A stretch of 7,828 nt of DNA from Luminiphilus sp. (GTDB lineage: Bacteria > Pseudomonadota > Gammaproteobacteria > Pseudomonadales > Halieaceae): positions 1-7,828 of the forward strand of contig JAHEJH010000040.1 of NCBI GenBank assembly GCA_024638905.1, read 5' to 3'. The number at the start of each line of letters is the position of its first letter. The first letter of the stretch is position 1. Below are positions 1-5,908 of the stretch, one piece after another. Made by a program: the position numbers and the translations under genes. Below the pieces are notes generated by a model. It had not been told where the DNA came from. It saw nothing but the letters and a program-made list of their open reading frames with translations, and did no database searches.

Positions 1-958
1 CATAAAAAAACATGCTCATCAGCGCGTACACAAACAGGATCTGACCAAACGTGGTCGGCACCCAGACCAACACCTGAAACAACATCGCACCCAAAAGCGT
101 CCACAACACCACCGTATTGCGTCGCGTCCACACCCGCTCGCCGATCCACGCCGCGAGCACGTAACCCAGCACGCCAATGGCATTGCCCGCACCAATCAAC
201 AGTGAAAAATTGAAGGCGTCGAGGGAGCGGACCTCTCGGAGAAAACTCGGGAACAGAAAAATGGACGCCGCGTAGGCCCACACAAATAAAAACTGGGCAA
301 CGAACAGTGTGATCGCCCGCTCGCGGATCCCGCTGGCAAACAGATCCGAAAACCGCGGCGGCGCCTCCGTTGATCGCGCCGCCACCGACCGGGGTGGTTC
401 CCGTAAGTAACGCCGTACGACCCACACCATCGGCAAGCTGACCAAGCCCACCCAGAACAGCTGTCGCCAGCCGTATTCGGTCAGCAGCCACATCGACCAC
501 AGTGACGCCAACGCCCATCCAAGGGGATATCCAATTTGTAGCAACCCCATAAACAGGCCGCGCAGCCGAGCCGGCATCTCTTCAGTAATGATGGCGCCGG
601 TGATCGGGTAGCTCAGACCGCCCACCGCAATGCTTGCACCGCGCAGTGCCGTGAGAGCGGCGACACCTGGTGCAATGCTGATCAGCGCCACCAGAAAGGA
701 GGACCCCAGCAGGGAAAATTGAAACAGCGGCAACCGCCCCACCCGGTCGGCTAACCAGCCGAGTAATACCAGTAGCGCCCCACCCAATAGGAAAGCGGTG
801 GACACAATGGCCATCACTTCGCTTAATGTCAGCCCGAATTCTGCGCGAATCGCCGGCACAGCGTAGCCAAACAACGCGAGGTCCATCTGTGCGGTGGTAT
901 AGGCAATGAGACAAATGACAAAGGCACGCAGGGGATAGCCGCGAAGGGAATCAGACAC
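1..958 (-). CDS. MFS transporter, N-terminal 319 residues (runs off window)
   Basis: Inner-membrane secondary transporter of the major facilitator superfamily. The frame stays open from a GTG at 956-958 to the window edge, so the C-terminus is missing (usual family length is about 400-450). Seen: alternating hydrophobic segments; a textbook motif A between TM2 and TM3 at residues 67-75 (GWLADRVGR); an Asp in TM1 (D26, in AQMDLALFGYAVPAI) placed like the conserved TM1 Asp of aromatic-acid/H+ symporters; and YLREPPRS after TM6, resembling the ESPR-type signature of sugar and organic-acid carriers. A basic cytoplasmic loop precedes the second half. GTG is chosen because the first in-frame ATG would remove part of TM1. 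The start overlaps the stop of the upstream VOC gene by 8 nt, implying translational coupling; only a weak GGA-type ribosome site is visible. Substrate unknown; an organic or aromatic acid is a guess from the motifs. Confidence 0.9.
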   Translation of the reverse strand, partial: MSDSLRGYPLRAFVICLIAYTTAQMDLALFGYAVPAIRAEFGLTLSEVMAIVSTAFLLGGALLVLLGWLADRVGRLPLFQFSLLGSSFLVALISIAPGVAALTALRGASIAVGGLSYPITGAIITEEMPARLRGLFMGLLQIGYPLGWALASLWSMWLLTEYGWRQLFWVGLVSLPMVWVVRRYLREPPRSVAARSTEAPPRFSDLFASGIRERAITLFVAQFLFVWAYAASIFLFPSFLREVRSLDAFNFSLLIGAGNAIGVLGYVLAAWIGERVWTRRNTVVLWTLLGAMLFQVLVWVPTTFGQILFVYALMSMFFY

Positions 959-1928
959 CGATCCACATCCAACTATATCCGTCGGGTGCCCGGAACGTAC
1001 AGGCAGGCTCGCCGAACTCATTCTGGCCGGCCCGGTAATCGGTGACGCCGGGCGGCGCCTCTGCGCCAACGCTCTGCACCCGGTAACTATAGGCAGAGAG
1101 CCCCCGCTGCCCCGGCTGACTCAAGATGCGATGATCGTCGGTGTCGAAGTATGGCGAGTACACCTGCAGGAGCCCTGTCGGGCATTCCGGCGCCCGCAAT
1201 CGCTCCACGCGAAAGAGCTGCCCCGACTCCAACCTCAGCGCACGCTGCGTAGGCGGTTCATCACCGGAATCATGCGCCTCGCCGTAGGGCGCAGACTCGA
1301 GGCCAAACACACGCTTATAAAAATCAGTATCGAATGAGCGACTGGGTTGCACCACGTTGGCGTGGCTGCCCTCACTGTTTTTGTAGGGCAGTGACGTGTC
1401 GATAGTGCCAAAGCCCGGGCGATCAAACCCGCCGCGTTGAATAAAGGCAACTCGACCGTCCGGATCGAAGTACAAGGTTTCTCTCAACCCCACGAACGGG
1501 CTATCCCAGGTGACTGCAGGAGGTGGGTTAGCCAGCGGCGCAGATACCAGCTCCGACAACCACCGATCATCTATGTGGCTGTTGTAATCACCCAGGCTGT
1601 CCCTGAGTTCGAGGATATCGGCGGTATACATCCCCATCCATCGACTGCCGGTAGTCAGTGGCTTGTGTGCACCCAACCCCTCACCCGCCAGATCGTCCCA
1701 GCATTGGAGCCTGACCAGACCCGTTTCATGGGCCGAACAGCCTGAGTGACGAAGCCGAATCGATGTAAGCGCGGCGCCATGGCCATAAAGGGCCTCTGCA
1801 TCAGTAGCGCTTAACGCACCCTCGTCATTGGGCTCGAATCCCAGCCCCGCCCAGAATGCCAGCAACCGCTCGCGCTCCGATGCATGGGCCGAGAAGACAA
1901 ACTCGTGCAGGCCACTGACGACACTCAT
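951..1928 (-). CDS. Double-module VOC (glyoxalase/dioxygenase-fold) protein
   Basis: 325-residue cytosolic protein that looks like two vicinal-oxygen-chelate modules in tandem. Module 1 spans about residues 5-165: it opens with an LHEFVF strand and a helix ending LAFWAGLGF, and closes with YFDPDGRVAFIQR. Module 2 spans about 188-325: SHANVV strand, helix DFYKRVFGL, closing with FRAPDGYSWMWIG. In the family such modules bind a metal through His and Glu and act as lyases, isomerases, extradiol dioxygenases or resistance proteins. Here candidate first-strand histidines are H8 and H189, but the position that normally carries the last Glu holds Q164 in module 1 and W322 in module 2, so metal chemistry is uncertain. 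ATG at 1926-1928 has an AAGG site 6 nt upstream that overlaps the stop of the oxidoreductase gene, which ends 8 nt before. Middle gene of the operon. Specific reaction not assignable. Confidence 0.82.
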   Translation of the reverse strand: MSVVSGLHEFVFSAHASERERLLAFWAGLGFEPNDEGALSATDAEALYGHGAALTSIRLRHSGCSAHETGLVRLQCWDDLAGEGLGAHKPLTTGSRWMGMYTADILELRDSLGDYNSHIDDRWLSELVSAPLANPPPAVTWDSPFVGLRETLYFDPDGRVAFIQRGGFDRPGFGTIDTSLPYKNSEGSHANVVQPSRSFDTDFYKRVFGLESAPYGEAHDSGDEPPTQRALRLESGQLFRVERLRAPECPTGLLQVYSPYFDTDDHRILSQPGQRGLSAYSYRVQSVGAEAPPGVTDYRAGQNEFGEPACTFRAPDGYSWMWIGV

Positions 1929-1936
1929 GGTTTGCC

Positions 1937-2917
1937 TTAGAGGTCGCCGCCCACCCGGATCACGCTGCGACCCAGCAACTCCCGCGCCTCCCAGGCCCGG
2001 TGTGCCTCGGCCACTTCGGCCAAGTCAAACTCGCGCTCAATGGGAATACGCCAGGTGCCTGCGGCGAGGGCTTTGTGAGTCTCGGCAATTTCAGCGCCAC
2101 CGCTAATGGCCTGATGAAAATACTGAACGAAGCCCGACATCGAGCAGCTCTTGCCGATCAGCATGGACGGCGGGACCGGGGGCGCTTGTCCCGCACTGGC
2201 GCCGAGGTAAACGATATGACCCAGCGGCGCTGTGGCATCGAGGTTCATCGGCGCCCGATCACCGGCGTTGCCATCAAAAATCACATCAGCCCCGCGACCA
2301 TCGGTCAACGCTTTGACACCATCCGGCCAGTCATCGCGCAAATAATCGATGACTGCATCGGGCCCGAACTGCTCTGCAAACTCAAATTTGTGCTCACCAC
2401 CCACCAGGCCGATCACCTGCGCACCCGCCGACTTGGCGATCTGCATGACCAATGAGCCCACCGCCCCCGCCGCGGAGTGCACGACCACCCACTGATTGGG
2501 TTGTACCTTGGCGGCACTGTGAACCAACAACCAACTGGTATAGGCACAGGTGGAAAAGCAGGCCGCTAGCGGCCAGTCAAATTCATCAGGGACACTCACG
2601 AGCGAATGCGCGGGGGCAATCGCGAATTCCGCATTACCTCCCCACTGGCCATTGGTGGCTACACGCTGATCGATCAGTGACTCGTCGACGCCCTCACCCA
2701 CCGCATCGACTACGCCACAGAATTCAAACCCCGGGGTAAACGGATAGCCAGGGTGATTCCATTTGATGCGGTCTGCCCGCGCATGGTTGTCCAGCGGGTT
2801 CAGCGCCGCGTACGCCACCTCGATCAGCACTTCACCCGGTCCCGGTTCCGGAATACCGGACTCCACCATTTGCAGTGCTTCTGGTCCACCCGGTTCCGCA
2901 ACCGTCACCTTGCGCAT
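1937..2917 (-). CDS. Zinc-independent MDR oxidoreductase, quinone oxidoreductase-like
   Basis: Cytosolic NAD(P)H-dependent medium-chain reductase of the QOR type (COG0604 style); the family reduces quinones, enones or related activated double bonds. Numbering from the upstream ATG at 2921-2923: an N-terminal GroES-like domain with GPGEVLIEV (28-36), ALNPLD (40-45) and PFTPGFEFCGVV (61-72); then a Rossmann domain with the dinucleotide loop AAGAVG at 151-156; and a C-terminal GRSVIRV close. The zinc-ligand cysteine cluster of alcohol dehydrogenases is absent. Length about 326-328, normal for the family. Start: the purine-rich GGGGGAGAG site lies 2 nt from the ATG at 2921-2923 but 8 nt from the ATG at 2915-2917, so I prefer the latter (MRKVTVAEPGGPE, a typical QOR opening); 2923 remains possible. 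First gene of the leftward operon, 8 nt ahead of the VOC gene. Substrate unknown. Confidence 0.92.
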   Translation of the reverse strand: MRKVTVAEPGGPEALQMVESGIPEPGPGEVLIEVAYAALNPLDNHARADRIKWNHPGYPFTPGFEFCGVVDAVGEGVDESLIDQRVATNGQWGGNAEFAIAPAHSLVSVPDEFDWPLAACFSTCAYTSWLLVHSAAKVQPNQWVVVHSAAGAVGSLVMQIAKSAGAQVIGLVGGEHKFEFAEQFGPDAVIDYLRDDWPDGVKALTDGRGADVIFDGNAGDRAPMNLDATAPLGHIVYLGASAGQAPPVPPSMLIGKSCSMSGFVQYFHQAISGGAEIAETHKALAAGTWRIPIEREFDLAEVAEAHRAWEARELLGRSVIRVGGDL

Positions 2918-2946
2918 TCGCATCTCTCCCCCAAAGACGTGGGCTC

Positions 2947-2975
2947 AGAGTAAATTTGATCGGTTGTTATATCAA
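2947..2975 (-). promoter_or_regulatory. Candidate sigma70-type promoter of the leftward operon
   Basis: On the minus strand, TTGATA (2970-2975) is followed after 17 nt by TACTCT (2947-2952). The -35 hexamer is good and the -10 weak. It would give a leader of roughly 15-25 nt before the oxidoreductase start. The -35 lies inside the operator-like element at 2964-2977, so a bound regulator would block it. Prediction by eye only. Confidence 0.4.
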
Positions 2976-2977
2976 TA
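2964..2977. promoter_or_regulatory. Operator-like element, copy 1 (proximal to the QOR operon)
   Basis: TTGTTATATCAATA contains an imperfect 12-nt dyad, TTG-TTATAT-CAA, with one mismatched pair. It matches the element at 3076-3089 in 13 of 14 positions and in the same orientation. It overlaps the predicted -35 of the leftward promoter. Best read as a binding site for a dimeric regulator encoded outside the window; regulator family not determinable, though AT-rich TTG...CAA dyads are common for GntR-type and similar regulators. Confidence 0.55.
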
Positions 2978-2987
2978 AGGCAAAGCG

Positions 2988-3060
2988 ATTGGGGGGGGTC
3001 GGTCAAAAAGCCCAATGCGGCGAGATCAGGCGGTCTCATTTAGGGGCAACATCTGCCCTT
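2988..3060. repeat. Cluster of inverted repeats between the two operator copies
   Basis: Three dyads fill this stretch: ATTGGG (2988-2993) with CCCAAT (3011-3016), 17 nt apart and containing a run of eight G; GAGA (3022-3025) with TCTC (3034-3037); and AGGGGCA (3042-3048) with TGCCCTT (3054-3060), a 7-bp stem with one G-U pair and a 5-nt loop. No coding frame with family character covers it. Possible additional regulator sites or RNA structure; function not shown. Confidence 0.35.
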
Positions 3061-3073
3061 GCGCATTTACGCC

Positions 3074-3089
3074 TATTGGTATATCAATA
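3074..3089. promoter_or_regulatory. Operator-like element, copy 2 (proximal to the TonB receptor)
   Basis: TATTGGTATATCAATA is a 16-nt dyad with a single mismatched (G/T) pair: arms TATTG and CAATA around GTATAT. It shares 13 of 14 bases with the element at 2964-2977. It lies about 85 nt before the receptor ATG, within the region where the receptor promoter should be. Together with copy 1 it suggests one regulator controls both divergent units. Confidence 0.6.
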
Positions 3090-3101
3090 GAGCATTAAAA
3101 T
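3076..3101 (+). promoter_or_regulatory. Tentative promoter of the TonB receptor gene
   Basis: A TAAAAT hexamer (3096-3101) fits a -10 box. The upstream -35 is poor: TTGGTA (3076-3081) at 14 nt spacing or TATTGG (3074-3079) at 16 nt, both inside operator copy 2. An alternative is TTGCGC (3059-3064) with TATCAA (3082-3087) at 17 nt. The weak match would suit a promoter that depends on a regulator. Either way the leader is about 65-80 nt. Confidence 0.25.
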
Positions 3102-3122
3102 GTTCAACGAAAGTTGGAAATA

Positions 3123-3138
3123 TTGGTTTTCAAGCCAA
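3123..3138 (+). promoter_or_regulatory. Small hairpin in the receptor 5' leader
   Basis: TTGGTT-TTCA-AGCCAA folds as a 6-bp stem with one G-U pair and a 4-nt loop, 36 nt before the receptor start. It also loosely resembles the TTGG...CAA operator core. Weak, possibly chance. Confidence 0.2.
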
Positions 3139-3160
3139 ATTCAGCCATTGATAAACATAA

Positions 3161-3166
3161 TAGAGG
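3161..3166 (+). promoter_or_regulatory. Ribosome binding site of the receptor gene
   Basis: TAGAGG ends 7 nt before the ATG at 3174-3176, at good Shine-Dalgarno spacing. It decides the start in favour of 3174 over the TTG at 3114. Confidence 0.75.
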
Positions 3167-3173
3167 CACTCTC

Positions 3174-5741
3174 ATGAAAAGAAGTACTCGCTTCACGCTC
3201 TCTTCGGCGGTGGCACTCGCAGTCGCCGGCGTAATCCCCAGTACTGTCGCCGTGGCGCAGGAATCAGCGGGACTTGAAGAAGTCGTGGTGACCGCTCGAA
3301 AACGAGACGAGTCCCTGCAGGAAATTCCTGTCGCGGTATCGGTATTCGGTGCAGAAGATATTCTGATGACCGACATGCGCGATCTTGAGGACGTGGCCTT
3401 GCACACGCCCGGCTTCCAGTTCATGAACCAGGGCAACCAGCAGCCGGGTCGCTACAACACGCAGCTGCAGTTCCGAGGCCTGACGACTGCCCAGTTCTCA
3501 CCCAGCTTTGCCACGGGCGCTTTGTTTATTGACGGTGTGTACGTGCTCAATGGCGGCACCTCACTGAGCCTCATGGACCTTGAGCGGGTCGAGGTGATCA
3601 AAGGGCCCCAGTCGGCTTACTTTGCGCGGAACACATTTGGCGGCGCGGTGAATCTGATCACCCGCGACCCCAACGCCGAGGCCTTTGGCGGTGAAATCAA
3701 TGCCAGCATGTCGGATCGTGGGCGCACCGATGTCAGCGGCCTGATTGAAGGGCCGATCATCAAGGATGTGCTGGCCTTCAGCGTATCCGGACGCTTTTAC
3801 GATAAAGAGGGGCACTACACCGCGACAGACGGTGGCCGAACCGGCGACGAGGAGACCACAACCTTCAATGGTGTGATCAACTGGACGCCAACCGATAACT
3901 TTAAGCTGAAGATGCGTTACAGCACCTCTGAAGACGACGATGGTGCACCGAGTCAGGGCTATGTGTCGGGCATCATGAACGACACCTGTACCGGCACCAC
4001 GGTGAACTCAGCTGAAGGACCTGCCAACCCGGTGAACTACATTTGCGGCACCGTGCCTTACGGCAATTCAGTAACTGTCGATCCGGGTAGCAACATCATT
4101 TCCTCTAACACCATTTTGCCGGTCGATATGTCAGACCTGACTGACCCGACGACCAACATCGACGGCGTCCCGGGCGTGACCTCCATCGGCATGAAGCGTG
4201 AAAGTGAGCGGTTCTCCATTGCTGCTGGTTATCAGTTTGATTCGGGCTACAGCATCGACGTGAGCTACGGCAAGAACGAGCAAGAGGTGAACTGGATCCG
4301 CGACTTCGACCTGTCTGATCGTCTGGGCTGGTGGTCACGCGACCCGCAGAACATGGATGACGAGAGCTGGGAAATTCGTTTCACCAGCCCGCAGGATCAG
4401 CGCCTGAGATGGTTGGTGGGCTACAGCTACTACGAGCAGGAATTCCTCGCATCGGGTAGTGGTGGTGACGCGGCAACCTCCTGCTTTGCGTTTGATTTCT
4501 ACGGCTACTCTGACGCCTACCCCGATATCTGTGTTTACAGCTTCTTTGATCCCGCGATCGGTGGCTTGGGCATGGGTCGACCGGGTAACGCATTGGGCAT
4601 CTTCAGAAATAACCTGACCAACACTGACCAGGCTGAGGTATCAGGTGTCTTTGGCTCTATCGACTTCGATATCACCGACAATCTGACCGTTATTCTGGAA
4701 GGCCGGTTCGTCGAGGACACCCTGATCAAGGGCAACTCTGTAGCGGGCACCGGCGACACGCGTCTTGAGGAGGAGTTTGACGACTTCCTGCCTCGCGCTA
4801 TTGTGCGCTGGACACCCTCTGACAACACCACGCTCTATGCGAGCTGGTCCGAGGGTCAGATTGCGGGCGACTTCAACACGTTCTACGCGCAGGCTGATGA
4901 GCGTGAGAAGGCACAGTACATTGCTCAGGATTCTACGGTCGCAGAGCTACTGGATGCCGAAACCCTGGAGGCAATCGAGTTTGGTTGGAAGCAGCGCTTC
5001 TGGGATGGTCGCGGTCAGATGAATATCGCGGTCTACATGCAGACCTGGGAGAACATTAAGGGCCGTTCTTCTTTCCTGATCAACGAGACTTGCCGCGCCA
5101 GCGACATCGGCAGTGCGCAATGTCCTGACGGCACACTGGGTCAGCCCAAAGCTACCTATCCTGCCGATGGTGGAGATGCGATACCGTTCTTCAACTCTCG
5201 AAACATCCTGATTCCGGGTGACGCCGATATCTGGGGTGTGGAGTTTGAGGGTAAGGCGGCCATCACGGATCGCACTGAAGTCGGTGTGAACATCAGTTAC
5301 ATCGAGTCCGAGTACGATGACTACACCTTCAACTTCGTCGCACCGATTGCCGGCTTCTCGCAGATGTCTGGTAATCAGACACCGCGCCAGCCCAAGAACA
5401 CCATGAGCGCCTATGTGTCTCATGACTTCTCGCTGTTTAACCAAGGGGGCTACTGGCGTCTGGATTGGTTCCATCAGGGTGAGTCCTATGTGGATGAGTC
5501 AAACCTCGCCAAGCTGGATTCCTACAACCTGTTCAACCTGCGCATCGGTCTTGAGTGGGAGAATCTGATGGCGGAGCTCTTCGTCATGAACCTGACCGAC
5601 GAGGAAGCCTGGCAGACCGGCGCTCGTTGGACCGACTTCTCCAGTCCGTCGCAGTTTGCTTTCCTGACTGCCAAGCAGGGCGTTGCAGTTTCACCGCTGG
5701 ACAAGCGCGAAGTCGGCCTGCGGGTGAACTGGAAGTTCTAA
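3174..5741 (+). CDS. TonB-dependent outer-membrane receptor
   Basis: 855-residue outer-membrane receptor that would import a bulky or scarce ligand using TonB-ExbBD energy. Order of parts: signal peptide 1-28 (MKRSTRF, hydrophobic core, cleavage after the AVA at 26-28); TonB box LEEVVVTARKR (34-44); plug about 48-163, including the VEVIKGPQSAYFARNTFGGAVN block (from 140); then a beta-barrel ending in NLTDEE and a C-terminal GLRVNWKF, whose terminal Phe is the usual BAM signal. The six cysteines fall in three close pairs, C272/C291, C437/C453 and C640/C650, all in likely surface loops. The ATG at 3174 is chosen over the in-frame TTG at 3114 because it has an AGAGG site 7 nt upstream and starts exactly at the signal peptide. 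Divergent from the QOR-VOC-MFS operon and sharing its operator motif. There is no N-terminal FecA-type signalling extension. Ligand unknown; nothing marks it clearly as a siderophore, B12 or glycan receptor. Confidence 0.95.
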   Translation: MKRSTRFTLSSAVALAVAGVIPSTVAVAQESAGLEEVVVTARKRDESLQEIPVAVSVFGAEDILMTDMRDLEDVALHTPGFQFMNQGNQQPGRYNTQLQFRGLTTAQFSPSFATGALFIDGVYVLNGGTSLSLMDLERVEVIKGPQSAYFARNTFGGAVNLITRDPNAEAFGGEINASMSDRGRTDVSGLIEGPIIKDVLAFSVSGRFYDKEGHYTATDGGRTGDEETTTFNGVINWTPTDNFKLKMRYSTSEDDDGAPSQGYVSGIMNDTCTGTTVNSAEGPANPVNYICGTVPYGNSVTVDPGSNIISSNTILPVDMSDLTDPTTNIDGVPGVTSIGMKRESERFSIAAGYQFDSGYSIDVSYGKNEQEVNWIRDFDLSDRLGWWSRDPQNMDDESWEIRFTSPQDQRLRWLVGYSYYEQEFLASGSGGDAATSCFAFDFYGYSDAYPDICVYSFFDPAIGGLGMGRPGNALGIFRNNLTNTDQAEVSGVFGSIDFDITDNLTVILEGRFVEDTLIKGNSVAGTGDTRLEEEFDDFLPRAIVRWTPSDNTTLYASWSEGQIAGDFNTFYAQADEREKAQYIAQDSTVAELLDAETLEAIEFGWKQRFWDGRGQMNIAVYMQTWENIKGRSSFLINETCRASDIGSAQCPDGTLGQPKATYPADGGDAIPFFNSRNILIPGDADIWGVEFEGKAAITDRTEVGVNISYIESEYDDYTFNFVAPIAGFSQMSGNQTPRQPKNTMSAYVSHDFSLFNQGGYWRLDWFHQGESYVDESNLAKLDSYNLFNLRIGLEWENLMAELFVMNLTDEEAWQTGARWTDFSSPSQFAFLTAKQGVAVSPLDKREVGLRVNWKF

Positions 5742-5762
5742 GTTTTAGCGTTGTGGCTTATG

Positions 5763-5786
5763 GGCCGGGGCAACCCGGCCTTTTTT
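5763..5786 (+). terminator. Intrinsic terminator of the TonB receptor gene
   Basis: A 7-bp all-GC stem, GGCCGGG (5763-5769) and CCCGGCC (5774-5780), is capped by a GCAA tetraloop and followed directly by six T (5781-5786). It lies 21 nt after the receptor stop. On the minus strand no T-run follows the hairpin, so it should stop rightward transcription only. Confidence 0.93.
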
Positions 5787-5811
5787 ATGCCCGAAAGAAA
5801 AGTCGATCGAG

Positions 5812-5823
5812 CTTTGATCAAAG
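5812..5823. repeat. Perfect 12-bp palindrome
   Basis: CTTTGATCAAAG reads the same on both strands. It follows, one base later, the 8-bp palindrome TCGATCGA (5803-5810). It lies between the receptor terminator and the TGGGC repeat, so it is not near a start of either flanking gene. Role unknown; chance is possible. Confidence 0.4.
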
Positions 5824-5856
5824 AAAAAGCAAAAGGTAGACAGTTGGATGATGAGT

Positions 5857-5901
5857 TGGGCTGGGCTGGGCTGGGCTGGGCTGGGCTGGGCTGGGCTGGG
5901 C
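5857..5901. repeat. Nine perfect tandem TGGGC units (pentanucleotide microsatellite)
   Basis: Positions 5857-5901 are exactly nine copies of TGGGC with no interruption. Read on the plus strand this gives GGG tracts separated by two-base CT loops, which satisfies the classical G3+N1-7 quadruplex pattern more than twice over. It sits in the convergent intergenic space, 7 nt beyond the stop codon of the D-lactate dehydrogenase gene (on its 3' side), where that transcript would carry GCCCA repeats. It does not change any reading frame at the current length. Confidence 0.97.
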
Positions 5902-5908
5902 AACAAGC

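Noticed and set aside
582..914. 110-residue minus-strand frame
   Set aside because: It overlaps the MFS gene in another frame on the same strand; the MFS frame has clear transmembrane segments and motif A, this one does not.
3114..3173. In-frame TTG extension adding 20 residues to the TonB receptor
   Set aside because: It would place charged residues ahead of a clean signal peptide, has no ribosome site, and the ATG at 3174 has a good one.
4947..5474. 175-residue open frame antisense to the receptor
   Set aside because: It has no recognisable family features and lies fully inside a well-supported gene, so it is a shadow frame of GC-rich coding DNA.
5857..5901. CRISPR array or protein-coding repeat
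   Set aside because: The unit is 5 bp with no spacers, and no coding frame uses it.
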